A program made the position numbers and the translations under genes. A DNA stretch of 64,000 nt, taken from Balanoglossus misakiensis (Eukaryota; Hemichordata). The DNA lies in NCBI GenBank assembly GCA_040954595.2, contig CM082577.2, positions 13,082,001 to 13,146,000 of the forward strand, written 5' to 3'. This document shows positions 15,201 through 30,200 of the stretch, piece by piece (positions within the stretch are counted from its first letter, which is position 1; the number at the start of each line of letters is the position of its first letter). Under the pieces are notes generated by a model. It was not told the DNA's origin. It made no database searches and saw nothing but the letters and a program-made list of their open reading frames with translations.

Positions 15201-18200
15201 ATTATCAGATCTGTAGCAAGATAAAATATTTTGGCAAGTATTTTTTTATAGCAATTCTTATATTTGTTACATGCATATGCCAGTACATGGTATGTAGTTT
15301 TTATAGTAACATCAAAAACATTTCATTAATTACAAATGTTACCAAATTCTTATCTAACATTTCTCTGGTATGTTTCATCACATTTGATGCAGTAACACTT
15401 GGCGTACAGTAGTAATTTAGGCAGTGTGATATGAATTGTAGCAGACATTTTAAACAAGACACCACTATACCGGTATGTACTGTTAGTTCACTCAGTGATA
15501 TAAGATCAATGGCTGTTTTGTTGCATACTTTCCAAGATATACTGGTATTGCTCCGTTAATATTGGTTAATTGAACTCTCAAATTAACAATCAATTGGCAT
15601 TATCATCACAACTTCGGGAGATTGATTTTTACAGTTTTCAAAAAATTCAGTGCAGAAATCAGTAATTTTGTACATGGTGATAGTCTTAAACACGCGTATG
15701 AACAACAGACCTCCAAACACGACTGCTACAGCAAATTTTAACATAAATGTTCCACATGAAGTGCAAATTTTGAAATCATGAATTTGAATTTGAAATGACG
15801 ATTTACATCTGTCTACAACTATTCACACATATGATCGGGATAAATGAAAGTAATCAACTTGTAGATGTGAACATTCTCAAAAATTCTTATAGTTAATGTG
15901 GTGTCCATATAACAATAGGTTGGTAAAATATACTCAAATGTCCAATATCAACCAGGTTTCGTCAATAGTAACATTCTACAGTACTCTCAGATCTACTACA
16001 CTTAACATCCAATACTTTTGGAAAGGTGGGTCACAAATTATAGGGTTACAAAAATACAACTTATGTCACATTTGTAGTTATTATTCCTTCACTAATATAA
16101 AATGTTTTGTTTTCAATTAGGGATGGGTATTATTTTCAGTAAGTTTGGAATTGGTTCAACGGTCACATATCAGATAATTACACTGAAGCGTTTATCATAC
16201 ATACCGTGCTATCTTCGTGTAACCTATGTGTATTGTCCAGTAAGCGTCGAGCTATGGTGACATGTTCATTCCTTGCTGCATAAAACAAAGGAGACAGTCC
16301 TTTCTGTGGGAAAAATCAAAATAAACAAATGCGCTAAAATATGTGATAAGACAACAGGGCCATTTAAATTTTGCAACATCACATTCAGTATCTACAGAGG
16401 AACTATTTGCAATTTCTGCTACTTCAATATCCAATGAAGCAAATATCTTGTTTCCCAATTAGCTTAACATGTTGTTTCTACTATGGTGAAAAGTTTAAGT
16501 TTCAAATAAATAACCAACATACATGTAGCTTAGCTTACACTAAAGTGAACATTCTAGTAAAGATAAAGCCACTATATATCACATTACTTAGTCGGGATTA
16601 GAGTAACATACCTTACAATACACATTTTCACTAGCTCCATTGCTTAGCAGGATTTCGACTGCATTTTTATCACCCATCTCACAAGCTAGATGTAGTGGAG
16701 TCTTTCCATCCTTCAAAGTTACAAATTAAAGTATAACAAATGTCAATTGTATTTACAATTTGTTCTCTAATTTCAGAATGTACTTAAAGGTAAACAGTCA
16801 CCTCCAATTTACATACGCCCATATATGGCTGAAATGGCGTATTTGAGGGTTCTATGAAAGAACATATGGTGGCACTCTTTTGTTCGCGTGTGCCTCCCAC
16901 TGAAAATCCGTGATTGGCTAGATCTCAAGTTTACCATCATGGTGACTGTAGCTAAATTTCCATAGGTGACCGTATACCTTTTATGCATCGTTATGACCAA
17001 ATTTCTAAACCAACCTGTACTTCTTTATTCATGTCAACGCCAGAGTCTGCAAGGGCTTTTACCATAGTCGCTTTGTCATTTCTAGCTGCCCAGTCTACTT
17101 GTGACACATTTGATGCATTTTTCTGTAAAGAAACAGTTACACATTACAGTTTATCCTTCCACAAACTCATCAACAGATAATTTAGAGCTTTAAACATCTC
17201 ATATAGTTGTTATGCAAAAGGATCATTCATATTTATGAAGATTTTTTACCCAAGTCATTTTCTTAATACAGGGACAGTGGCTTAGTCCGCTTACTGAGAA
17301 GATTATAAAAATCAAGACAAAAATTATTTATATGTTTACATATTACTTCTTCCAACTTCAGGACGTATCTCAAACTATGTGATAACATTGTATTTATCTT
17401 AATACTAACTGTGTCTGGATGAATAGGACTTTTGGCTTCTAAAAGAATCTTGACGATTTCTTTTTGTCCTTTCTCTTGGTATTTATTCAATGCCATGTAT
17501 AGTGGAGTTTGGATTTCCTGCAATAAATATTGACATATTTTGTAATCAGACCATGTAACTGACCCAGAAGCTGTCGTTTCATTATAAACTGACCTACTTC
17601 ATAATTCATCTGGTATAGACTGTATTTATCCTGTAAGTTTAATATTCCAAATGGAGACACATTCAATACAGATTATAGAATAGAGCAGTCAGGCCCAGGT
17701 TGTGTGGAATATTCTAGAGGTTTATTTCAGTAGATAAGGTATGTACCCATGCACAGCTACCTAGAAAAAATTATTTCAAAGTTTACTATTGGTGTTGATT
17801 GTACAGAGTACAGTTTTAGTCAGCAATCAGTATTATCCATGCAAAACAGACTGAATGTCACTACATACTTTTGAAAGTGAGTTTGGTCCCAATTTTACTG
17901 ACAAATGTAAAGCAAAGGCAGGTCTGCATACACATACACTGGGTTTGCAAGATAAGCAAATTGGAAAAAAATATTTAATAACATGTGCCAATATAATGTG
18001 TAAACCGAGGCAAAGAAATGAAAATGTCAAACAAGTTTGGTCCACTGATGGCACATTTCAACGTAAAAGTCTGTCTGTATAAATACCTAGATAAACGAAA
18101 ATATGCAAAAGGTCACCCAGTATTTATGAATAAATTTTGGTCGCTTATGTGACACATGTTTTCATATATTTTGGAAGCCAGTTTCATCATGTTGTGTATG

Positions 18201-21200
18201 AAAAAGGATACAAAAGGTCAACCGCTATATTATCATTGACCCATAACAAGCAAACAGCAAAAACTCTGTATAATTTAGCAACTGGGATATGCAAATGTAG
18301 GTCAAAGTTCACAACTTTTCAGACAAATTATGCATGCCTTGTGCATCAAAAATCTTATCAGATCTATTGAGATGTGATATGCCAATTTAGAATGACATTT
18401 GGTTTAGCAGTTTTCAAGTTGACACTATACTTTGTGATCTTTATGCTAATGAGAATACTTATTTTAGTAAAACATCCCAAAATGTCACTGGCAATGATTC
18501 AATTATGTTACCAAAAATATTTATGAACAATTGCTACCTATGGTAAATTGCATATGACATTCAGAGCATGCAGAGTGATAACATGAAAGGACTAATAATC
18601 AAAACTATAAAATTATTGGTGTTACATACCACATCAGGTATATCTGATCTCGCCCCGCTTTGCATAAGAGTTTCGCTGGCTTCAAAGTTAGCCCCAAGTA
18701 CAGCATGGTGCATTGCTGTTCGCCCATCCTGTGAATAATTTTAAAAGTTTGAGCTAGAATTGATAACCTACCGGTACATTGGCCATGTGGCATTTGCGAA
18801 TTTGGTATATTCTGACACTAAATGACCATTCATGGCCTCAAACGAGTCTTTGAGTTTGCCACATTCAACAGAGTAATATTGTTAACATAACTGTCAAAAC
18901 CTATTTATTATTAACCAGATAAGTAAACAGAACACCTGCAAAATTAATCGGTACTTGCATTTACATGTATTTAACTAGTGAGAGTGCACAACATGCACAT
19001 CTAGCCCTGTTGAGCACGTCCACTAGGCAAACTATGTCCTATACACCAAATTTCACAATTACAGTTGCCCTTGTTACTTTGTAAATACAAAGCATAATGT
19101 ATTAAACAGTTTTGCATGCAGTTTAAAAAACATGAGGTTTCAAATTTTCTACAATGATAGTGAAAAAATGTGATACGAGAGCTAGAACATTTAATATGTT
19201 ATTGTTGTGAATTTGTTGGAGCTTGATTTATGTATAATTGTGTATATGTATGGCAACAAATTCAGGACAAAACAGTACACAACAGTAGTGATGATGCTAC
19301 GATATTTCTTAAGCAAACCAAAGATGCATGATTTAGACATGACAATTGTTGTGCTATTATTTACTCTGCAATAACTTCCCACTTACTTTGTCTTTAATGT
19401 CAATAAGTGCTCCATGTTTAAGAAGAAGAGATATTGCTTCTTTCTCATTTTCTTTTGATGCTAAATGTAGGGCAGTTTCTCCTTCCTTTAAGAAAATGTG
19501 GAAATAAGAAAGCTATATCATAATTTGCACTTTTAAAATTGTTTTGACATCTGTATAAAGCAGAAGGCAATCGTACTTTTCTGATATTTCTTCACAATGT
19601 GACTTGATTTTTTGACATTACGTATCCACCAATGCAACTTACAGTGTTTGTGGCATCCACCCTATAACCAGCATTGCATAGCACTTTCAGATATGGGGTT
19701 TTTGTATACTTTGTTGCAGCACAGTAGACTGTCATTTCTTCCAATTTCTCAGGCTAATTCAAAGAAAAAAATGTTGAGGATAGGTCATAACTGACAATAC
19801 TTATTACATGGGGTTAGCATGTGTAGGTGCCTTATTTAAAATGTTATCGTATATCCTCTTCAATTCACAAGGTTTAAAGCATTTATTACTTGTCAATGAA
19901 AATAGCTTTAACTGGTAACATGGCATGTAAAATACATGCCCAGGGTGCAGATCAGTGTTCCTCTGTACATACCTGCAATGAACTTTCAAAACCAGCACCA
20001 GCCCTTTTAAGTGTCTTCACGTTGTCCGTTTGTTCGTGATGGACAGCATAGTAGAATGCACTCTTCCCGTCCTTAGTTTGAAAAAGCAGGAAATATATTT
20101 GTCAAACACACAAAGGGCTTGTTTATTGGATAAAACTATTTTATTTATCTGACTGAGCAATTTTTAAAATTTCATAAAAAAATAGTACAAGTGAATTTTC
20201 TAGCCAATCTCAATATAGTCCTATGGAATTAAGACACAAATGCATACACATTTGCACAGTTCACAAGTTTTCGTTCTGTATGTACCTTCTTAAAACACAA
20301 CCTTCCAGGTGCAAGTCAACAAATGAACCCAGGGATCAGTTTCACAAAGTTTATTGAAACTTTATTTAAAATGTTTTTCACACAATTCCGGCTGCCATAA
20401 ATAGGTTTTCACTTTGCGCAAGAGGGGGCAAATCACATTGCATTCTGGGTGAAAAGTCGACAACCCACTGTAGTAAGAGATAGAAGAAATGATATGTTTA
20501 CTGTATTTCATGACTTTCTATGGTAAAGCATGTATGTCTTTGTAGTTAGTATATTAAGCTAATTAAACTTTTTTCATACGTTGTTATTTTTTCTTTTAAA
20601 AAGTTTCAGAATGACCCATCATCACTTTAGCTTATGAACTCCCATTTCTTAAACATGGCAAAAATCGGCCATCTTGAAATTGTGTCGACCATATGTGATT
20701 TTCATCACTCACTTAGGTAGCTTAAAACCAATTGAAGGTAGGGAGAATTATCATTTTTTCTTAGAAGTGATTTCTATGAATGATACATCAGTAGCCCTAT
20801 ATATTTAAGCAAATTTGGCAAGACCTGACTAATATTTTTGTCTGCATATTGCTACTGTAAATATCATTCACAATATATTATTCACCAAGAAAGATCTCTA
20901 AATGTCATTGTTTTGATGAAAGTTGTGACCCTCCTCCCCATTGCATCAGCCATCCCAAAATCAGTCCAGGTACTAATCTATTCAAAGTCACTTACTGCAT
21001 CAAGCATGTGGCAATCAGCGTTCATTTGTAGACACAGATTAACTGCATCAATGTTGTTTTCTCTCGCAACAAGATGCAGTACTGTTGTTTTTTTAGGATA
21101 TTCCTGGGAATTTAAACACAAAATTAAATCCATTGTAAGCTTTTTTGTTAAATATATATCTGTATCATTCAGGGTGGTGTTTATTATACAATGTTATGGC

Positions 21201-24200
21201 TTTCATTGTTTAATGTAGAGACACATCTGGAGGAAGATATCTCACCTTCAAGTGCGTTCAGCCAATTGTATAATGAGCAATACAGTCAAACTGACTGAAA
21301 ATTTATTGTATTTCTTTAATTCTTTCAATTGTATTTTCTGAATTGTGAAAATTTTCAACATAAAAGTTTGAACTGTAACCACCTGTTATCATATCTAGTA
21401 CGGGGAGTGATGTGTGTAGTATGCTTACCTTTGCTAAGCCAGTGACTTTATCATTTATGCTAATTCCTTCAACTCTAAGCAAAGTCTTCGCAACGGATTC
21501 CATGGTATTGGATACTGCCCAATGAAGAGCTGTTGTCTGTTTAAAAATATAAACCATGACAAATGTGGTACAGTTGATAAATGAAGCTTATAAGCTTGTT
21601 GTCATATAATTTACTTCTGAATGAAGTATGAAGCATAATTTCTATAAGATTTACATTTTGGTAAGATGTACTATCATATTTTTTGTATGCATAATGAACA
21701 TAAACAATTCACACTGCAATTATTAATGAACACAATGAAGAAATATAGCTGCAAGCAGCGATGACGGGCACAAGCTTAAGCCGAAGGTCAAAGGTCATAT
21801 GTGGTCACCCAAAATTTAAGCAAAAATGTTTGACCCCATACTAGTCCAGGTCCAACAAAACCCAGACCTCTAGCCCTATTGGTTCGCCTAGAATTAGATA
21901 TGCACATAATTAATGAGGAAAAGTATAAGGCTCCATTAGGAGTTCCATGCCGCCAAATGCCAAGGCTGTATCTGCATGGGTTGCCGAGATACGGTAAAGT
22001 AGGTCAAAGGTCACCTGAGGTCACCCAAAATTGGGCAAGAAATGTTAACCCCATACTGGTCAATGTTCAACAAAAATCAAACCTCTAGCCCTATTGGTTA
22101 GCCTGGAATTAGGTATGCACATAATTTAACCCCATACTGGTCAATGTTCAACAAAAATCAAACCTCTAGCCCTATTGGTTAGCCTGGAATTAGGTATGTA
22201 CATAATAAATGAGATAAGCAGGTGTCACAGGTGACCCCCAATTTTGTCTTTTCAATTTTAGTCACAACCCTCCAAACGCCAAGTCTGTACCTGCTGTGGA
22301 TGCCGAGATATAGGAAAGTAGGTCAAAGGTCACCTGAGGTCACCCAAATTTTGGGCAAGAAATTTTGACCCCTTACTGGTTCATGTTCAGCAAAAATCAA
22401 ACCTCTATCAAACCTCTAGTCCTATTGGTTGGCCTGGAATTAGGTATGCACATAATTAATGAGATAAGCAGGTGTCACAGGTGACCCTCAATTTTGGCTT
22501 TTAAATTTTAGTCCCAACCCTCCAAACGCCAAGTCTGTACCTGCTCTGGATGCCGAGATATAGGAAAGTAGGTCAAAGGTCACCTGAGGTCACCCAAAAT
22601 TTGGGCAATTTTTTTTACCCTTTACTGGTCCATGTCCCACAAGCACAAAACCTCTAGCCCTATTAGTTAGCCCAGAATTAGGTATGCACATAATTAATGA
22701 GTTAAGCAGGTGTTACAGGTGAGCCCAAAATTTTGCCTTTTATTTTGGTCCCATTCTGCTCACGGGCCAATAGAGAGTCACAGTACAGGACCATTGCACA
22801 GATGTGGACATAGCATCATAGCTTAACTATAGAAAGTATAGGCCTATGGCTGGGTCCAAAAAATATGAAATATAATATTTAAAAATCTTGTTCTCAAAAT
22901 TGACTTGGCCCAGAGCCTTGAAATTTAGCATGTAGGACACTGACCATATGGTCCGCAAAATGATTGCACAGAATTTTGATATCATCATTCATATGCAAAT
23001 TAGGCCCATTTGAAAACTTTGCCCATATATGGTCATCAGGTCATGTGACTAATTACACATTCACGAGGGTACTGCACGAGCTCTCATAGACCTGCACCAT
23101 TGTGCCAAGTTTGAGATTTGTAGGTTCAGCCGTTTTCAAGATCTACCTGAGCAAAAAAACTACACAAGAAAAAAAAAAAAAAATATAGCTGCAAGCAGCG
23201 ATGACGGGCACAAGCTTAAGCCGAAGGTCAAAGGTCATATGTGGTCACCCAAAATTTGGGCAAAAAATTTTGACCCCATACTAGTCCAGGTCCAACAAAA
23301 ACCAGACCTCTAGCCCTATTGGTTCGCCTAGAATTAGATATGCACATAATTAATGACGTAAAGTATAAGGCTCCATTAGGAGTTCCATGCCTCCAAATGC
23401 CAAGGCTGTATCTGCATGGGTTGCCGAGATACGGTAAAGTAGGTCAAAGGTCACCTGAGGTCACCCAAAATTGGGCAAGAAATTTTAACCCCATACTGGT
23501 CCATGATCAACAAAAATCAAACCTCTAGCCCTATTGGCTAGCCTGGAATTAGGTATGCACATAATTAATGAGATAAGCAGGTGTCACAGGTGACCCCCAA
23601 TTTTGTCTTTTCAATTTTAGTCACAACCCTCCAAACGCCAAGTCTGTACCTGCTGTGGATGCCGAGATATAGGAAAGTAGGTCAAAGGTCACCTGAGGTC
23701 ACCCAAAATTTGGGCAAAAATTTTTGATCCCATACTGGTCCATGTCCCACAAGAACAAAACCTCTAGCCCTAATAGTTAGCCCGGAATTAGGTATGCACA
23801 TAATTAATGAGTTAAGCAGGTGTTACAGGTGAGCCCAAAATTTTGTCTTTTATTTTGGTCCCATTCAGCTCACGGGCCACTAGACTGTCACTGTACAGGA
23901 CCATTGCACAGACGTGGACATAGCGTCATAGCTTAACTATAGAAAGTATAGGCCTATGGCTGGGTCCACAAATATGACAAATAATATTTAATAATCTTCT
24001 TCTCAAAATAGACTTGGCCCACGGCCTTGACATTTGGCATGTAGGACACTGATCACATGGTCAACAAAAGTTGCTAAAAGAATTTCGATATCTCCATTCA
24101 TATGCAAATTAGGCCCATTTGAAAACTTTGCCCATATATGGTCATCAGATCACATGACTTATTAAACATTCACGAGGGTACTGCACCAGCTCTCATAGGC

Positions 24201-27200
24201 CTGCATCACTGTGCCAAGTTTGAGATTTGTAGGTTCAGCCGTTTTCAAGATCCTATTGGGCAAAAAAACTACACAAGAAAAAGAAGAGGATGAAAAACCC
24301 CAGTAATACCAATAGGGCACAAGCCTGCTTGGCTTGTGCCCTAAAAAGATGAAAAACCCCAGTAATACCAATAGGGCACAAGCCTGCTTGGCTTGTGCCC
24401 TAATGAAATGTTTGGCAATTTGTGTGAATCCTTTTACTGGAATTAAACAACAGACCGAATTGAGACAGAACTTGCATGGTATTCACATATTTAATGAAAT
24501 GGTAAAAGTACCTTGTTGTCAGAATGCAGATATCTTGCACCAGATGTAATCAGAAGGCTGGTGACATCAACGTGTTCGTTTTGGGCAGCATAAAAGACAG
24601 GAGTGTAGTTATCCTGCAAAACAATATATGTTGAGCAATTCGTGCATGGAAAAACATACACAATATGAATAGTGTACTTTATAAAACCCATACACTACTG
24701 TGATGGTAACTTTCATATAAATTTATAATATATACTGTACATATAAAAATAGACAAACAAACAAAATGCTCACCTTACAATATGTATCAATTGTGGCACC
24801 ATTGTCAAGCAGGATCTTTACACAAGCTACATTTCCATTACTTGCAAAGTGATGTAGAAGTGTGAAATTGTCCTTGAATAAAAATTATTTACTAATATGT
24901 GATTTGCTGTTTATCAACTTACAAAAACACAGTATGAATACATCTATCTTCATAATGTTAAAATTAGAAAAGAGGATGGCAATTTACATGAGCAGAGTAG
25001 GTCATGTAAACCAGTAACCATCAAATGATATTGATTATTATATTATAGTTTTATCAATACCAGTGAATTTTGTGATGACAATTAGCTGTACATTATTACT
25101 GATAATGTAAAGTGATATAACCCTGACGAGCGATGCGCCCAAGAACCAGCCCGACATGTTCTATTTCTGAGTAAATAATGGAGGTTTCCAAACCTGACCT
25201 CGACTGGCAATTTTTTTCTTCCTACTGTGGCGGTACATGTCGTCTGCTCTTGAATAATGCGCAGTTTTCAACATGGCTCGCTCACACACGTAAAGCAAAC
25301 CTCTCGATGATGCTAGATGTGACATTTGTTCACATGATACATACAGTTGTACCAAGCAGTCATGTGAACGAAGCTGTACATAAGAAATTTATGCCGCAAG
25401 TGTCACTGTTATGTTAATGTCTACGCGGAACGGAGAAGGGCGAGTTTGTCTATGTTTTGCAACCTTCCGAGCGCCTGTATACGTGAACTTTCCTGAGAAC
25501 GCAAACCAAAGCAAATATTCCCCGAGTCCTTACCAAGATTTCACATAAAACGAAACTTTTTCAGATATTTTTCTGCAGACCCCTTAAATGAATTTTCACA
25601 TGCGTTAATAAATCTTCATTATTTGTTTTCTGATACAGTACACCATTTGACCGCGATCACTTGATTCGTTGTTTACGCCAATTGCTCTGTTTTGGATATC
25701 CATGTCTGAGTTTTTCGCACCTATAGTATTTTAAAGAATTTTGAAGTCTGCAAATTCACTGGCATTGACAAAATTATATAATTATAAGACCCATAAAGCA
25801 CACATTGTACTCCATAAATGTACTCGGCATTCGCCTTGTACATTATTTCTTACAATGTGTGCTCTCGTCTATTATGGGCGTACATTATTCTCTAAATAAA
25901 AGATATATTTTTATACTCATTTAAATTAGTATTCAAAATAATTAAAATAACATCTATATATTGCTTCAACTTACTTGAAGTCCATGAAAGACTTTTTCAT
26001 TTGAAAGTATCTATGCAGTGTAATTTCTCTGTATTAGCAGTAATAACTTAAAGATTAACTTACTTCATCATGTGAATCTATGTCTACTCCAGCTCTTTGC
26101 AATGTCTGCACCATTGGGTTTTTCTCATTTTCAACTACCCACTTCAGCTGGGTCAAATTACTGGTGTACGCCTTATAGTATTAATCAGACAGAAATATGA
26201 TTAATGGTAAAATCAATGGTTCTAGAAGGACAGATGCCAAATTTAGTAACATAAATTTATGGTTCTCTACTCAGAAAGTGTAACTCGATCAAGATTAAGT
26301 TCAATAAATTTGCAGAACCATTTTTGTATCCATTGGTCATTTTAATCTGGACCTACAAGTATGTGTTTAGTTTTGAAAAGGGTTCACACTACAAATTCAT
26401 TTGGCTAGGTTGGACTTCCGGTCATGTGTTTTATAAATAAAATAAACATTTCTTATAGTATAAGTGTTTGATCTGCTTACCTTTCCATATATATTACGTG
26501 TTACATTGGCATGGATACGACAATTTTTCTCCAGAAGAGCCTTAACACAGTCAACATCATCATTTTCTGTCGCTACATACAAGGGTGTTTTGGCATTCTG
26601 TGAGGTAAACCAACCAGATGAACTGAATAGAGATACTGATTAAATAAACCACCAGTATAAAAAGACAATGACAGGTGTGCTGATACAAAGTCATTTTGAA
26701 AACATGCACTTCTAGCTACTTTTGTAAATGCAAAATTTGTGAAAGTTTTTTAAGGAATTTTGATGCCATATCTTTTATGACTTAAATCATAAGAAAAAAA
26801 CATCACTATGGTATCACTCAAATCAATCAGAATAACAATCATTAACATATCGATCTTTATTTGTAACCATTTTCACATCATAGCTATTATGCAAACTTTA
26901 GATATGATATCCGGATGTTTATTTAATATTGATAGACATGTACCGGGTAGAAAGCAGTCATGTGATGTTCAGTTTGTCAGGTGAATAGTGATATGTAAAT
27001 GCATACGTCAGACATAAACACATACATGCATCTGTTATGTTAAAGAACTACTGAGATCAAGTGGTCAGATGGTAAAACCAAAAAGCATTATTTTTACCTT
27101 TTCTGTAGCATCTTTGTCAGTGCTATCACAACTCAACAGAGCATTGATAACTTTAGGTTTGGATCCATTGACAGCATGATGCAAGGCAGTCTGTTGTTTC

Positions 27201-30200
27201 TGTTTACAAAAGGTAGGATACACAAGATGATCAATTTTGATTCTGTACATTAAACTTGTATTAAAGTTCTCTTCATGAAACATAATCAAACACCTATTAT
27301 ATTGAGGATTGCAAACAAAGCATCTCTGTATGCAAAATGGACATTTGAATTGCCAACATTAAATCTCCATGTTTAAAGGGTAAGTTGACAAGTTTAATAG
27401 TTGTGTAGCATCTGACTCACAATATGCAGGCGCAAGTTTGTAATATACCATGCCAAAACTGGAAGTTTACATGAGGTCACATAATTTATGATCACTGCCC
27501 TTTTGCTAGTCTCTGTGACCCAGCCCCTCTGCTGGGGGCTGCTGCGCTATGTGGTAGGTTGAACATTGAGTAGCTGGGTCATGGAGACTACAATTATGCA
27601 GGTGTGGAAAACCACTGACAAAAATTATGTATTACTTTTTGATGTCTCATTGCATCTCAGTATTGCTATATTGTTTAATGACACCCACATTATCATGAAC
27701 TTTACGTAAAATAGGGGAAGACAGTAAACAGTAAAATATAGCAAAAGATTTTGACACCAATGTGCCTACATACAAATAGGGCTAGCTGTAGATCAAGGCT
27801 ATGTACACCCACCACAGAAAACACAGATTAAACCACGTAGAACATAGGCGACATGTTTTGAACTTTTCTGGACATACATGGCCGCCATTATGTAACATGA
27901 CACCACATACATGTATATATAAATCTGCAACAGAAATGTCATGGATAAGACACACACCTGGTCTGTTTTGTTTACTTCTACACCTGCTTTTATTAAAACA
28001 GTGACAGCTTTATCATATCCCTCCTTTGCTGCTTCTTGCAGAACGGTCAGATCATTCTAGAAGTGAATGAGACTGCAGTTGAAGATTGTGATCCATTTAA
28101 TGCTATACCTGTACGTGATGCAGTTATTATATGTTGAACTCACACACTATTACAAAACTGATGCACAAGGTTAAATATGATATGTCACAAGCACCTGGCC
28201 TGTTTAACTGTTACAGTTCCTAATATGTAATACAGGGTCAACCAAAAGTATACACAAATCAGGCAAGATCTTGTGTTCAATTTTACCAAAACAGACACTG
28301 AAGGTCAAGAAGGTTAAATACTTCTTTCTCTTTCATCTTATTATAATGTACTTGTTATTCATAGGAGGCACTGACAAGAATCTTCAATGCTTTACAATTC
28401 TATCAGTGTGTAATGTTTCCTGCCAGCATTCTCCATTTGTCACAATTTTGAACCTGGCAAAAGGCTAAGATGAGTTTTCCAAGGATAGAACGTTAATTAA
28501 ATTATTGCTACATTATAGAACGAAACCATTTCGTAATTAATATTCTCCCAAAACATGAAAAATTAAAATTTACTTACATCATCAGCTGTATTTAAATCAA
28601 TACCAACATCGTGGAGTACTTTCACAAAGCTTAAATCTTCATACATGGCAGCTGCTATGAATATAGGTCTGTGTGAATACGTGAATGTTTGCGATATGCG
28701 AGATTCATTCTGTTAGAAAGAGAAAAAAATCACTTAGGAAGCTGTCATTATTTACGGCTGGGGGGGGGCGGAGAATGTCAATTGAAACACCAAAATTTGC
28801 AGTAACCCCCCCCCCCCTCCCGATTTTCTAACACAGAAAGTTTTAGTGAACATCCCCTTCCCTCCAACCAGGAACAATTACATATCAAAACATCAGCCAA
28901 TGCGGGTCATGCACCACACCCAAACTAATTATAAATTAACCAATCAAAATGCTGCATATTGGAAAATACATTTTCAGCAGCTCACTTCACTGCATGTCTT
29001 GTAAAGACTCCAAAATTCAGTTTTTGAAAAACAGGATCATATAAATCAAAATGAACACTAATTTGGAAATTTACACCATACATCCATATCTCGTATGTTA
29101 CTACATGTACATCATAGTTGATTTTACATTGAGTTAACATTTTCATGTAATGGGAAACCCAATCTGAAAGCATGAATTTCAATTTAATCAGGTTTGTTTT
29201 GGGTTTTGCATGACAATGGTATAGGCAATATTCTTTTGAGGAGTGCCACTGGACCCGTACACAAATAAATCTTTCAGTTGAAATACGTTCAATTGATACT
29301 TTTCCAAAAATTGAGTGTCCCCCTCTTCGTCCCCACTTTTTGACAACCCCCACCTCCCAACCTTCCATTTGTGAGTGACCCCTATGATTCCTCCGACCCC
29401 CAGGCCATAAATAATTGCAGCTCCATTAAAGACAGTGAAGTCATTCAAAAGTTGTTTGTGTTAAATAAAACCACAATAGTTAAGGTTGATTAGTTTCTTT
29501 TGCAATTATCAACTTTTGACTCATACCGGGTTTTACTGATAGTTCGCCCAGGGCTATTAATTGGAAAATGAGGAACTTGACAGGTGCAGACTTGGAACCA
29601 ATTAGTCGCCCAGGGCGATAATTTGGCTACATTTTAAAACAACTTTTATCTCTCTTGTCCTATCATTGACATTGTTGGCTTCTTTTTTACTGCCATCGCA
29701 AGTTTCTTTCCAACGCTGAGTAATCGTTGATCGCTGGACGTCTCCCAATGTCAATCACCCATGACCAATGACGCCAGAATTATTTTTAGCACTTGGTACT
29801 AGGCCATGTATCAATCAGCTGGACGTAAGTTTTGTGCCGCTACGACCAGCCAAAGTTCACTGCAAGATTTTATCTCCTCTTTTTCGTTCATTTTTAATAT
29901 CTGTGGTGCATCGTAGATGTTCTATTTTACATGTCGGGCCGGAAATTCAATTTAAAAATACCAAATAGTCGCACAACAGCCAAAAAATCGCCCATGAACG
30001 ATTTTTTGGATGGGCGAACTATCAGTAAAAACCGGCAATTAAAAACACCTACCTGGATTTCCTGTACAAAGTTGGCACGTCCTGACAACAGCACTTTCAC
30101 AGTTTCTTTATTCTTACACTTCACAGCATAATACAGTGGGGTCTTCTTTCCCTGGAATAAAGAGATTGGTGTTCTGACATGATGAGCTCTTTTTGAAGGA

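Larger units (their letters stand above)
10836..17122 (-). other. module 9 (diverged, A-J, 342 codons)
   Basis: An old module, all ten types in order. Exon 9D is the shortest of the gene (29 codons) and 9G is among the longest (47). Confidence 0.87.
17410..26171 (-). other. module 8 (diverged, A-J, 347 codons)
   Basis: An old module, all ten types in order. The C-D intron (21537-24511) holds the Helitron-like tandem repeat. Confidence 0.88.

Noticed and set aside
20838-21218. 126-codon plus-strand frame
   Set aside because: Antisense shadow of exon 8E.
25178-25417. 79-codon plus-strand frame in a GC-richer patch
   Set aside because: No splice context or motif; probably part of an unidentified repeat.
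28982-29368. 128-codon minus-strand frame
   Set aside because: No motif, intronic, low-complexity edges; not conserved in other modules.
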